This document shows, one piece after another, positions 34,660-46,798 of a stretch of DNA of 64,000 nucleotides (the first letter of the stretch is position 1; every line of letters starts with the position of its first letter). A program made the position numbers and the translations under genes. The notes under the pieces are model-generated. The model ran no database searches, was not told where the DNA came from, and was given only the letters and a program-made list of their open reading frames with translations. The DNA comes from Choristoneura fumiferana (lineage: Eukaryota > Arthropoda > Insecta > Lepidoptera > Tortricidae): NCBI RefSeq assembly GCF_025370935.1, contig NC_133485.1:8954113-9018112 (forward strand). Direction: 5' to 3'.

Positions 34660-35764
34660 TCTATCTAAATAAAAGAAGACACTGACTGACTGACTTATAG
34701 ATCAACGCACAGCCCAAACTGCTGGGCCTAAAAACTTGAAATTTGGTACAGGGGTTCTTTTTATAATGTAAGAAAGTATTTTTAGAAATTCATCCCCTAA
34801 GGGGGTGAAATAGGGGGGTAAAGTTTATATGAATTTTACTCATTTCTGGACTTAGAAGTATGTAAATAGGTGTATAAATTCTCAATTACAATTATAAATT
34901 ATTTGTGTAAGTGAAATGGATAAAATTCCCCCTAAAGGGGTAAAATGGGGGGTAAAGTTTGTATGGAAATTTTCTCATTTCTGGACTTAGAAGTATGAAA
35001 ATAGGTGTATAAGTTCTTGACTTAGAAGTATGAAAATAGGTATACAGTTCTCGATTGCAATTAAAAATTATCAGTGTAGGTGAAATGGATAAAATTACCC
35101 CTAAAGGGGTAAAATGGGGGGTAAAGTTTGTATGGAAATTTTCTCATTTCTGGTCTTAGCATTATGAAAGTTGATATACTTACAGGGTCTTGATTAAAAA
35201 TAAAAATGATCTGCGTAGGCAGATAAAGAAAGAAGAAGTAGCTTTTGATTTATTAGGGGGGAGTTTCTATGAGACTTCCTTATTTCTAGACTAAAAATAT
35301 GGCTGGTCACAATTTAAAATGATCCGTATGGTGTTGGCGACTTCAATAGGGGAGGGGGTTTTTCATACAAAATGTAAAACTAAAATCTGGAAATTGAATT
35401 GATATTTAAAATGATGTGTGAAATAAATTTGCAAATTATTATGAGTAGGTCAGTATCTAACTTAAAAATTATTCATCGGGTTGTGCATACTAAAATCAAT
35501 AATATTAATATAAGCGTAATTTTTGTGTGATTATCCGTTCTTATCTATCATTTACCTAAATTACAAAATATTACGTACAGTGCAATTTCGAATATACCTA
35601 CTTCGGGTTCTAGAGTAAGATTCGGTTCTCGCTGGAAGCACACGAGATAATTATATTTACGCTTTGCACACAAGATACAAATGTGACAATTATAACGGAG
35701 GTTAATTAGAACATATGCCCTGATAACTAAAGTACACGCGGACGAAGTCGCGGGCAAAAGCTAG
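34660..35764 (+). mobile_element. Helitron, non-autonomous, with internal minisatellite
   Basis: The 5' end TCTATCTAAATAAAAGAAG follows an A, and the 3' end GCAAAAGCTAG precedes a T, the A|T target of Helitrons. The subterminal hairpin is CGCGGACGAAGTCGCG (35737-35752), nine bases before CTAG. Early text such as CAGCCCAAACTGCTGGGCC is typical of lepidopteran copies. No Rep/helicase coding remains. The middle is a tandem array (34794-35230). A 69-codon minus-strand frame at its end is incidental. Confidence 0.9.
34794..35230 (+). repeat. Minisatellite inside the Helitron, three units
   Basis: Units start at 34794, 34928 and 35098 with CCCCTAAGGGGGTG-like text and share CTCATTTCTGGACTTAGAAG. 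Unit lengths are 134, 170 and about 133. Unit 2 is longer because it holds its own internal duplication (GACTTAGAAGTATGAAAATA twice, at 34984 and 35018). Confidence 0.9.
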
Positions 35765-35930
35765 TTAACTTATATTAAGAAGAGTTCTATCCGACCACAT
35801 TTTTAATTTTCATTCAATTTTTATGGATCTCTCTCTTAATGATATTATTGACATGTTTTTTTACAAAAAAATATTCGACAACAGTAGTTTCAGTTTATCT
35901 GCATCTGCAGTCCTGATGGTGCTGGATCCT

Positions 35931-36024
35931 GGCGGTCCCTCTGGCACTTATACTATTTAATACGAGAGCGAGAGGGACCGCACGCGGCACGACACGAACT
36001 TCGAGTTTCGTAGTAGCCCTGCTG
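35931..36024. mobile_element. GGGCTACTAC palindromic MITE, copy 2 (left-truncated)
   Basis: GGTCCCTCTGGCACTTATAC is answered by GAGAGGGACCGCACG, and the right end runs CGAACTTCGAGTTTCGTAGT then AGCCCTGC. The left terminal arm (GGGCTACTACGAA) is missing. Confidence 0.75.
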
Positions 36025-36752
36025 CTCGATTGTCTGCTATTACATAAAAAAAGTGAAGCATTGAGCAACATTCTAAATAAAATGTTGTAAGTGAACATTT
36101 AATTGTAATGTTTGTGTTCAATTTCCTCCCGATCGAAGTGAAAAGCAGTGTATAACTCGCTCGTCCATAGAACTAATTTTACCCTCGACTTAACTATCAA
36201 CTTTCGCCTGCGACTTGGGCGGATTTAAACGTTTCGGGTAAATTGACGCTTTTTCTACACTTGTTGTACAATCTACTATTTCACCCGCAGTAAGTTAGAT
36301 GACTCGATTGTTCCATGTATTTTTTAAAATTTCAATAACAGTAATGTGTAGTGGTTCATGGACATGGATTCACGGAAGACACTATTTAGCTTTAAAAAAA
36401 TCTCTCGTGAATTCTGAATATAACGTCTGCGACGTATGGGGCACGTATTACGAACAGACAAAACATGATGAGGTGCCGAAAGGATTGTGTTTTTACCATA
36501 ATGGCTGATAAGTAAACCCTAAAAAATTATATATCAGTGATATTTTAAATCAAAAACGTTTATTGTTGTTAACAGATCATGTTGGGAATAAGTAGGCACA
36601 TAAGTTCCAAATAGAACGCGTTCATGCGTTAGTAGGTTACATTATATGTATGGTATATAGAATTACATATGTGAGTGTAAATATCAGCGCTATGTACTCC
36701 GGTGTTCGATTACAATTACTGTTGTATTTTATGTGAGATTGCTCTAAGTTAA
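36025..36752. other. No recognised feature
   Basis: Unique sequence. A 69-codon plus-strand frame (36299-36508) has no recognised domain. Confidence 0.35.
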
Positions 36753-37762
36753 TCTATACTAATATTATAAAGAGGAAAGCTTTGGATTTTTGGATGTTTG
36801 TTACGAATTAACTCGAAAACTACTGGACCGATTTTAAAAAATCTTTAACTATTAGAATGCTAAATTATTCCTAAGTACTACAGGCTATAAGTATTTATTA
36901 ACTGAAAAAATAGGGTTCCGTACTAAAACTACAATAATGTAACTCAAAGTGTAAAAAAAGTTGCCATAAAACATCTTTCATCGCGTGCGCTATAGACTAT
37001 TGATTGTAGAACAAAAAAATTTTTACGATATTAAAGAATACATCAAGATCTACAAAAAACTTCATGATACCATATGTCCAACTATTGTATTTATGTCACT
37101 ATAACTACATTTTTACATTTTAAAAGTTGACAGAAATGACGACTAAAATCAGACCATGTTATCCATAACTTTGTATTGATCCTTATCCAAATAAATAATT
37201 TTATATTCAAGACGGTTCTAATACCTGTAGATTACTTTTTGAATTATTCAAATCGGACATTCCATTCAAAGAGATTACGAAATTAAAAATATCAATCTAC
37301 CCAAAAAATGCATAAATTTACTCTACGTTGACGCGCCCCGGCTTCGTGCGTGTCGGGTGTAGTTTTTGGGAAATTGAGCTGAAAAATGTGTGTGAAGTGC
37401 CTTGATTAGAGACCCTTTTAGAGTTCAGTGCCCAAAGGGTAATAAAAACGGGACCCTATTATGTACTAAGAGTCCACTGTCCGTCTGTATGTCTGTCACT
37501 AGGCAGTATCTCATGAATCGTGATAGCTAGACAGTTAAAACTTTCACAGATGATGTATTTCTATTGCCGCTATAACAACAAATACTAAAAACAGAACAAA
37601 ATAAATGTTTAAGGGGGGGCTCCCATACAGCAAACGTGTTTTTTTTTTTGCCGTTTTATACTAATGTCTAATGTTGTATAGGTACGGAACCATTCGTACG
37701 AGTCCGACTCGCACTTGGCCGTTTTTTTACTTTGCCCGTGCGAAGCCGGGGCGGGTCGCTAG
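36753..37762 (+). mobile_element. Helitron, non-autonomous, carrying another repeat
   Basis: The 5' end TCTATACTAATATTATAAAG comes after an A; the 3' end GTGCGAAGCCGGGGCGGGTC then GCTAG comes before a T (CTAG 37759-37762). Subterminal GCCCG and CGGGGCGGGT can pair. ACTCGAAAACTACTGGACCG near the left end is typical of this family. A separate repeat (37431-37729) sits immediately before the 3' terminal segment, so the original Helitron was about 700 bases. Confidence 0.85.
37431..37729 (+). repeat. GAGTCCGACTCGCACTTGG repeat, copy 1, nested
   Basis: Starts CCCAAAGGGTAATAAAAACG and GGGACCCTATT, passes GTCCGTCTGTATGTCTGTCA and CGCTATAACAACAAATACTA, and ends GTACGAGTCCGACTCGCACT followed by TGGCCG and a T run. 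It is inserted in the Helitron at 36753. A second copy lies at 50721, and an end piece lies at 56745. Confidence 0.8.
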
Positions 37763-38361
37763 TTTGTTATATAAACGTTGGCCGTAAATAAATATCTGTT
37801 GCCTGCAACTTCGTCTGCGAAGATTTTTTTTCGTTTTAGCATGAAAATTTAATACTAGTACTCGTAGGTACATATTCTTAGCAATAGAACTTATATCTTT
37901 TGAAAAAGTAATAAATAGTGTCATTTTCTCTGTAACATTCAAATTTAACTTACAAAAAATAAATTCAACTTTATCTATGAGACATTAAGTTTTGAATTTC
38001 GATGTCATATTTTGTTATATGGTGGATCGCAGGAGGATAAACACTCACATAATTTTGTATTTGAGTGCCTAAGCACAACAGCGTATTTTTAGGCACCGAA
38101 GACGCGTCTTTAACCTCCTAAGGTCCAATTTCCTAAATTTAGGACATACTTCAAAGCAAATGACAATTTCTACTAATTGACATTAAGTTTCAAATTCTAA
38201 TAATCGAAATTTGACGTGGGCCTCAGGAGGCCAAGGCTCCGAAAAATTGAAAAAAGCTAATACTAAAGTAGTAGTAGTAGTAGTACTAAAGTGACTGAAT
38301 CTCGTTTGAAGCGGGTCAGTGGCTGCGCGTTAACTGAACGAACTGGTAGGTAATCTGCGCG
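37763..38361. other. Unique; small (AGT)n
   Basis: No gene was recognised. A short trinucleotide run (AGT/GTA)n lies at 38268-38285. Confidence 0.5.
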
Positions 38362-38585
38362 TATACTTTTGTTGACTGTATATACTTGCATTGTCACCCA
38401 AATTACATTTGCATACCAAATTTCAAGTCAATGCCATTAACCGTTGAAGAGTTCCGTCCTGCGGAGACGATCCTGGCCGGACTACCAGGATGTCATTACC
38501 AGATTTACATAAGTATGCCAACATTTCAAGACAATCCGACTACTAGAAGTTGGTCAAATTTAACGTACAAGATTTGACCCGCACA
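38362..38585 (+). repeat. GACGATCCTGGCCGG repeat, copy 1
   Basis: Contains TTGTCACCCAAATTACATTT, AACCGTTGAAGAGTTCCGTC and CGGACTACCAGGATGTCATT, ending AAATTTAACGTACAAGATTT. The same text, inverted, is at 61080-61315. The 63-codon frame through it is a shadow of repeat sequence. Confidence 0.75.
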
Positions 38586-40018
38586 TACATTAAGTAGATA
38601 CATATATTAAAATTAAACATTAATAAACATACATTGCAAGTTAAATAAAAGCTAATTAGTATTGTACAAATGAAAAAAATATCAACATTTATACGCAATT
38701 TATATATACGCAATATTTCACGGGAACTTGTTTGGAATTTAATGTTTAATCTAATAAGATAAGACCACTTACTCGGGGTTCTCTCCTAGGTACTGTTTGT
38801 TTCACTATATAATAAAGTTCCACTGATTGTATGTACTTACATAAAAAATTTACTGAAAATTGGTGGACAGGTAGACTCTGATAATAGAGGAAACTTTGCT
38901 TTCGTATCTGTAAGTTTTGCGATGTATGATTTAGTGAAGGTAATTTTTGACAGCGAAGGTTTCTATTGTTAAGAAAAACTTTGCTAAGGGCGTAACTTTT
39001 ATCTCACTTGTAGGAACTTCATTGATTTGTTTTCAAAGACTTTATTTTATTTGTCTAGCAGTTATTGTTATCTATGGCTCTGTGTCCGATTAAATGGTTA
39101 ATTAGCATACACTGAAAAAATAATCTTACCTCAATCTGTTTACGTGGAGATTGGGTAATTTTGCAAAAGACAAAGTTAAGATGACGTTAAAGCGCTAAGG
39201 TAATCGTCGTCACGCGTTTTTGTAGGTTTTTTAAGTAAGTAAATTATGAACTAACAAGCTGTATAGCAACTTGGGAGCACTAATAGCTCTATAACAGACT
39301 CAACATATACCTACTTAAATAAGTACAGAATATCTAGTTAGTGTCTATAAACACTAACAGCGCCTTAATATAACAAACATTAAAAACCGGAGTTGCGTAG
39401 GTACGATTAGATAAGAGACAAATTGGGTCAGAGAGAAAAAAAAGGACAGACGCAAAAAGGACTTTTAGCGAGCTGAGTTAAAACCAGCGTTGCGTTAAAT
39501 TTGACACTCGGATAGCAGCGGCGGTAAGTTGCGTACTTGCGTAACACGATAATGGGAGTTTCGGGACACGGTCCCATGACTTAACAAAACTCTCGAATGG
39601 AAGCTGAAAGGGGTCTTCGACGATTCCCTAGGATTAACATATAACCTCGATATTATCACTTAATGCATGCTTAGTATTTTAGTAAATGATCAGAAACGAA
39701 TATTAAAATGAACCAAATGTACCAATCAATGTGATAGAATAATATTTATTAATTTAAGTCTGTTTTGTTATTTTAGTAGAGTACGAAATAAAACAGTAAA
39801 AGATATGTACATGTAGTTAAAAAAAACGAAAATTGTATGTAAATTTTTCGGTCCGTTGTCATTTTGTCAAGTAGGTAGTTACCCGTACTTTAAGCCAAAA
39901 ATTTAACAGATAAAGAAAGTAGCGCACTCGTTTAATTTTCGTTAATGCCTTCTCTATCGAATAATTAACAATTGCCAGTGTATTTTGACACAGGTATTCA
40001 AAAATCTAACTGCCATTA
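38586..40018. other. No recognised feature
   Basis: Unique AT-rich sequence without a recognised gene or repeat. Confidence 0.4.
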
Positions 40019-40559
40019 CATCGTTATCGCGGGAGCAAAAACAAATCAGTTAAAGAATAGATACAACAGAATGTCTATTTAGTAAAACGGATATATTCTG
40101 CCTACAAATTCTAAGCATCTAAGAAGTTAAAATTGCGAGTTGAAATGTCGTTCCACGGAAGATTTTGTTTGACGGAAACTAACGTTGCACTTTTAGAGCA
40201 CTATAATTTTGTATCGCGAACCTGTAATTCGGGTTAATACTTTATCCACAACTCCACAAAATCATCGCACGTTATTTTCCTTCGCGGCATTTTTAAAAGC
40301 ACACGGTAATTATGTTGTGAACACAATTATTATTACGAAAAATTAATAAATGACAATGTCAAATAGGAAAAGTGACTGAAGAGTTTGCGTTGCGATTGCG
40401 AGCCAAGTATGGAGGTCTGATGTTAGAAATAAAGTTAATAAATTTTGAACTCGTAGGCATAAAATGTTGCTCGATTTAAGTGTCACTTTTGTTATTGCTT
40501 AGGTATTTGTCATAATCTTTCAGTACTGTCAAATCGTTTTTGCTCCCGCGATAACGATG
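40019..40559. mobile_element. 541-bp DNA element with 24-bp perfect terminal inverted repeats
   Basis: The first 24 bases (40019-40042; CATCGTTATCGCGGGAGCAA then AAAC) are the exact inverse of the last 24 (40536-40559). The interior is AT-rich and non-coding. No clear target duplication is visible beside the arms (ATTA at left, AATG at right), so the superfamily is open. No second copy was seen in the window. Confidence 0.75.
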
Positions 40560-40857
40560 AATGTCTGGATCTGTAAATACAACATTGTTCTTTGACAATA
40601 TGGAAAAAATCATCTACCATATTTTGTAACGGCATGGATTTTTTGGCACACGGTACATGATAAAATGTACCTTATGCGGTACCGTTTCTGTACTTTTATC
40701 GTAAATGGTTACTCTGAGTTTCCAGCGACCTGTCAGCGCTGTGCGCATGGGCGTGGTTCTACATAAGGGAAGACAAACGAACGTCGATATTTCGTTCACT
40801 ATCTCCGAGTTAATAAATGAAATGGTGGGACTCCTAAGCGGAAAAAATACATAAGTA

Positions 40858-41018
40858 CACGTGAGCCCAGTTTTCCTTCACTGTAAAGCTCGTGCTAAAT
40901 TTGAAATGCAGTTTTTCGCACCTGATGTTCGAAATACTCAGAGGTGCGAGCCCGCGTTTGAACACCCACGACCCTCTGCTTGACAGGCCATGGGTCAAAC
41001 CACTAGGCCACCACGGCT
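40858..41018 (-). mobile_element. SINE type 2, head copy
   Basis: On the minus strand it starts AGCCGTGGTGGCCTAGTGG, where TGGCCTAGTGG is a perfect A box. The B-box region is GTGGGTGTTCAAACGCGG (one base extra), followed by GCTCGCACCTCTGAGTATTT and ATTTAGCACGAGCTTTACAG. It stops early and lacks the 3' body. A 71-codon frame over it is incidental. Confidence 0.85.
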
Positions 41019-44000
41019 TTTTTTCTGCCAATATAAAGAAACCCTCCAATATAAAATAAAGAAAAAGCGCGAATAAAAATTTACATAGAAATAGAAAGTT
41101 ATCATTTAACAGTTTTTAAATTTGTAGGTGTTTGGTAGGTTGCCTCAGTGCACAATTCCGACTTGCAATGAGCCGGTTTTTTTTGTGAGATAACAGATCA
41201 TGTGCATTTGAATCCAGCTGAACCAATCCCAAGAGCAAACAGAGTTCACGAAATTAACACGACGTAATCAAAGTGCTGGTTTGACGTAATCCCTCGACTG
41301 TCTAGTCTAAACATTCTCCCAGGGGAACGTATTACGTTGGTGGTGAAAGCTTAACGCGCTCGAGATGGGAATCCTTAAATTATTAATAAAGTCTCGCTGA
41401 GGATTAACCTGAGAATTATATAAATAACTACTTTTCTTATACTGGAAAATGATATCGACATACAGATTCTTACGACATTATTCCCCAATGGGGGAGGCAG
41501 ATATTAAATAATATGCCATAAAAGGTATTTGTGAACGGAAAGCGGATATAAGTTCTATAGAGAACAGTTAAATATTATAATTAATCATTTTTGTGCTTTT
41601 TCTTTTCGAAGCAGAAATAGAATTTAGGAAAAAGCCAATGCTATGGTCACATTTCGGCACTGGCAAATAGCGTGCCTATTGCCTTAAGTTCATTAATTGC
41701 TTACCAGTAAGTAGTTTTCCTGTGCTAAAATGCACGGTCTAAAATTCGCCTGGCTTCTTAGTTAAGTACACGTGAAATTTAGTATGAACTATCCAAACAC
41801 TTCCCTATTAATATTCAAGAGCGAAATGAAAAATACGAAACCTAATAACTTTAAATAGAATTTCAGACCAATATTTTTATCGTTCAGTAAGCTTACCTTA
41901 AAAGAATGACGAACGCTTCAATCAGACTCAGGAGACAATTGACCTGGAGACAAATGACAATCGTTAAGTGTTTTCGGCGGAGCATTTTTATTGAAGACCT
42001 TTTTAGGTGAACGTCGAAATGATAATATTTCGTGGAAATATCTCGATAGAATAAACATATATAGTAATAGACCAGACAATAACGGTGATGGATAAGAGAT
42101 AGAGGACACGCTACTAAACTAAGGAAAACCTATTCTATTCTATTCTATATACTTACACGTTACATTGTAACAAAATATAGGTTAACGCGCCACATGTAAG
42201 TAAACTGAAATACCTATTTTGAATCCAAGTGGACTAGTAATTACTAATTACCTAAGTTTACAACCATCACAGGTAGGACGAGCACTCCCTCTGATTGCTA
42301 TCTAACAATATGGCATGAAATTGCTTTGCCATAACAGGTCATTACGTTGGTGCGTTGTTTTTGCCATTAATTAGTACCTACACTTTCGTCTGATTTACGT
42401 CATAACCATGAAATATAAGTAAAATCGTAATGACATTGGTAGTGTCATAGTCATAAAGTATGGATGGCCACAGTGGGTAAAAATTATACTCGAACAGCCC
42501 TAAGAAGCTCTCATTCCATTGTAAGCAAATTGATCTCTTTCATTTCTGGAGATAAGTAGATATTTAAATGCAAAGCCGATCCTAATCCCATGCTTCATAA
42601 TTCTAAAGGAATTGTTTTTAGACACCGAAGTATGTACTTAACATTTACTTTGTTGAACGTTTATTGTTCGGCTTTATTCGGAAAATGTAGCGTTTTGTGA
42701 TTGATTGGCTTTCAAATTGTTAAATCAATCTCAATGAGCTGAACTTGTTTACTTCTAAATGTTTTTGTTATGAATAATATTCGATTGGCAGGTACAATTT
42801 GTCTTAATAAACTATTAATAACAAAAAATGAGCAAAAGGTCATCAACAAAAATTTGTGTCAAATAAAATAACAACCTATTTAAAAAAGATTCATGTGTAG
42901 GTATAAGACAGAAAGTAGTAGTTATAAAATATTACAGGAAACTCATGTACCTATAATGTTAGTTTAACCCAGTTTCCCCTGTCACTCAGATCTTATTGTT
43001 TCCTCAAAGACATAGATTCTCCAAATTGGAAATGTTTCAACGGTTACATTTCTCTTATATCTGTCGGTGTCCCTAAGGAATGCTTTGTCATTAATTTCAG
43101 TAGCTTTGGTCTGTGGTGTTACTTTTGGTAACTGTGGTTTGCCTAGTACCTATTTGAATTATTCCAGTAATATTCAGTTAGTTCCGGTATTTCAAAATAT
43201 ATTCACCTAATAATTATAATGTTATGGATAAAGTCACGTTTGATGTATTTACGGGCTCACTAAAAACAGCTATAGCCTAACTTCGGCATTCACGTTTGAC
43301 CCCATCACACCCTATTCTCGTTCATCTCTATAAAGCTTTATTAGATCAGTATAGGAAATGGAACGGCGACATTCATGGCAACTAATAAGAGCCATTTGTA
43401 AAAGGTCGACGGTGTGACGATGTTGTGTCATGATAATACCTATTTGAAGGGGTAATTGGTCACTTTTTCATAGTTCGATATATTCCTAAATATGCAGACT
43501 ACATTAAATTATAACGTAACTTACCATGGTAACGTTTTTTTAAATACATTAGCGCAAGGTATTGTAAATAATACAGTCCCAAATTTTGACTTTTAATTCA
43601 CCTGAGTGGGTCTTTTTTAGGAAAAGGAAAAAGCTCGGATCGGATTTCTAAAGCACTACTTAAAGAAGCCATTGCACAAAGGGCTCTCACAAAAATGTTT
43701 TTTCTTCACTTTCTAGTACGAAGTAGAGTGTCTGCGAGGTGCGATGTTAAAGCGTCCGCTAGAGGAGTTATTATTATAAATGATGCAGGGGGGTCGAGGC
43801 AAAGCAAGCCAGTAGACGTTTTACTTTATCCCTAGTGGATGGAAATGGAGGGACGCATCGGGATTGTCTGCGAGCCTCCCTTCGAATAATCTAACATATT
43901 ACTCTGAGATTCGCTGAATATTTGATAGAAGGTGCGTGACTTGAATAGAACCGAAAGTTTTAATAAACTTTTCAATAAGATTAGTTTGGCTTTGTTACAT

Positions 44001-45084
44001 TACGTCGACGACTACGATGTAGGTAAAGCGGGCCACTTTCTTGGAATACTTTTTTGGGTCAAATGATGGCTCGAATTATAAGGTAAGATAAACGGTGTGC
44101 TTAGTTTACCCTCCATTAGGGTTGAGAGGTCCGGATTCATAATTTCGCGTTCCTCATTAAGCGGGGAGCTGCGCAGTACAAAATTAGATATTATTAAGAA
44201 GTTCCGGCGCCAAGGATACAACCCGAATTACACAACTCGGCACTATACGAGTGGTAAGAGATGTTTCTTAATTCTCGGAACAGCTATTTTATTCAAATGT
44301 TAAAGATAACAAAGGCGGAGGGTTAGCATGTAAGGAATAAGGATAAGAGCAAGTTTTTTATAACAGGATCCTAAGCATTTCGAGGATTTTTTTTCGTGTT
44401 TTTCACCGTTACAAGCTTATCTGCAACATAGTTTGAATGCCGTAACGATGAGATCGCCGTATCACGCCTATCAGTTTTAATGTAGGCCACACGCAAATGT
44501 TTGTACACGCGATAGTTTATGTACAACTTTTTATCTTTGATTACTTTCATTCAAAATCTGTAATCGAGTCAAGGATTCAATTTCAGGGCATACTGAATTA
44601 CAAGGTCATAACTCTTAGCTCTAAATCTTTATTTGGAATACATATCAGTCATCAGTGTTTTTTTTTTGTTTTCTTAGTTTAGTTACGGCCACCATTGACA
44701 AAGGGTACAACTGAAAACCAGCGCTGGAAATCAAAACTAGCGAATGCTGAGCCTGCACCTACCGTCAGAGGTGTAAATCTATTTTCTGCCTAATTCTACG
44801 AGTTTTGTTTGTGTGTTTACTTATACTGTGAAAGTTCATTTATTGTAAGAAGAGATACACTTATAAATATTATTCGTCGTATTTATGTAGGTATGTGTCT
44901 TGTTCTTTTGAACATTCATAAATCAATGGCATTTTGTAAATGTGTCACTTTTGTAAAGTTAAATAAGTTTTTACTAGAAAAGAATTCGTTTATCGCTATT
45001 GCGCGAAACTCTTTACTTTTTCGAGATAAATGTATGTTTTGTGTACTAACACAACACATGAATTGTCATGTCATAAACTATCAG

Positions 45085-45165
45085 TGTGCTAAATTTTATC
45101 CAAATCCTTCATCTGTTTACAAAGACAGAGACACACAAACTTTCGCATTTATAATACTGCGGTAC
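45085..45165 (-). repeat. Helitron 5'-end fragment
   Basis: On the minus strand GCAGTATTATAAATGCGAAA and GTTTGTGTGTCTCTG match the 5' start of the family at 192 and 26143. Only the first 80 or so bases are present. Confidence 0.6.
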
Positions 45166-45540
45166 GATAAATAAATAATACATTGCGTTTGTTGTTCCGT
45201 CAGCCAAATAATATATATTTTTAAACAACGTCCTATCAAATAAAATGTCGAACTTTCAAGTTGACAGACCAGTCTTATCGACATTGTTGTTTTAGGGTAT
45301 ACAAACGATACTATATAAGCTTTAGGGAATATACCACATATTTGGTTGATGGTACATACATCAGTCACGAATACCGCTTGCATGCCGATCGAGTAATCAA
45401 AAGTTTTCCTAGTTTAATCTAGCGAGACTCGTTACCGACCTAGCTGGGAGTCTAGCAAGTACCACCAAGTTTTACCGGTCGCTGTGAAAGGAAATGGATT
45501 TCTATTATTAACATATACAAGTTAAACCTACGAACAGGTT

Positions 45541-45584
45541 TTTTAATCTTATCATGATTGAGCACCAGCCAGTATCATTCCTTG
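45541..45584 (-). repeat. Short shared tail (inverse of 28532-28582)
   Basis: On the minus strand it reads CCAAGGAATGATACTGGCTG, then GTGCTCAATCATGATAAGAT, matching the 3' part of the piece at 28532-28582 with a few differences. Confidence 0.65.
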
Positions 45585-46587
45585 GGTTAATTAATAAGAA
45601 GAGTTTATTTTAGAAACAAAGTAGAGATCGGGACTTTTCTAGCTCGAGTTGGACGGACGCAATATACTGTCTGTTTATTCAGTATTTCTCTCGATTATTA
45701 TAAATAATAGCAATTGTAAGGTAATGCGAAACTCTTGACGCGTGAGTCCTACTAGCACTTGGTTTCATTTTATTTAATCGACACTACGGGCCTTAAAATA
45801 TACCAAATTTGGTAAACACCGTTCTCAGAAACCACAATTAATACTTAATGATCAATACAATAAGAGGTTATTTCGTATACAGAGTGTTGCCACATATTTT
45901 GACAAGGTTAGAGTTTGTGAAGTTAGGCCTTGTAGTTAGGATGTGTAGAGTTAGAAGCTTGGCTCTACATGAGATCTTGGCAACATTTTACATGAAAATG
46001 TTTTTTTGTGGGATTAATAATTACATAATTGGTAAGCAAGTACATAATATTAGTTAAGTACTTATACTTTAAAGTTGATCACCATGGCAGTGACGCGATA
46101 AGTCAACAAGGAAGTCGAACAACAGTACCTACGCTCAAACAGAATCGTGACATTCAGTGTCGGGTGTTATCAACCTCGTATGTGTATCGGCGCATGAGTC
46201 ACCTAACGCCGGCGCCAGCGCCGCCCGCGCAAAACGCAATGTTTGGGTTTACTTAATTTTATTTCTGGCTATCGCAAAAGTGATGCATCATATTATCATA
46301 AATAGATGATTATTTTGGTAAGTACCTAATGAGAAAAAAATAGCATGTACTACATTGTACAGTCGCGAATAGCCACTTGTCACTGGTTCATAAATTTGGC
46401 CGTTTAATGCTATTCTGGTTTATTAATGTAAATTTTACTACGTGTTTGTAATGTATAACTCGGTAAATTTTGAACAGTGGCGAGTAGCTCAGCAATCCCG
46501 GTACGCTATGATACGTACAATGCCTAGGTAGGTATATGTGGGTTTAGAAGTGTTTGTTAAATCGCTCTCGCATACTCCCTAGCAAAA

Positions 46588-46798
46588 TCTTCATCTTCAT
46601 CTTCACACACACCATTGAATTTTTCCGCAGGTTTGTGAAGATTTTCTTACGATGTTTACCTTGGTCCGTAATGTGCATGACAATTTTTTTAAGTAATTTC
46701 GCACGTTAATCCCGGAAAAGTCGACTTTTGAATTGAATCCATGACCCTGTACTTTGAGAGGCCATAGGACAAGTCAAACCACTAGGCTACTACGCCTT
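46588..46798 (-). mobile_element. SINE type 2, longer copy
   Basis: Minus strand: GGCGTAGTAGCCTAGTGGTT (A-box TAGCCTAGTGG), a degenerate B-box region, then GTGCGAAATTACTT- and AACATCGTAAGAAAATCTTC-like text. It ends in TGAAGATGAAGATGAAGAT, the (GAT)n-like tail expected of this SINE. It is diverged, with several substitutions in the head. Confidence 0.8.

Larger units (their letters stand above)
41019..46587. other. Long unique AT-rich stretch
   Basis: No gene was recognised. (ATTCT)n-like text lies at 42130-42148. A frame pair at 44012-44303 surrounds a donor-like GAGTGGTAAGAG (44249-44260), but no acceptor or family supports an exon. Two small repeat pieces are listed separately (45085 and 45541). 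A 121-codon frame (44809-45174) is AT-rich and ends inside the Helitron piece, so it is not called. Confidence 0.35.

Noticed and set aside
34794..35230. CRISPR-like array
   Set aside because: Units are contiguous tandem repeats without unique spacers and lie inside a eukaryotic Helitron.
44097..44303. Possible exon ending at GAGTGGTAAGAG
   Set aside because: No acceptor or start with good context upstream, and the opposite strand is equally open.
44809..45174. 121-codon plus-strand frame rich in Cys
   Set aside because: AT-rich, ends inside a Helitron 5' fragment (ACACAAACTTTCGC text), and has no domain.
46361..46505. Possible hairpin between CAGTCGCGAATAGCCACTTG and a later CAGTGGCGAGTAGC segment
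   Set aside because: Pairing is patchy and the borders cannot be defined.
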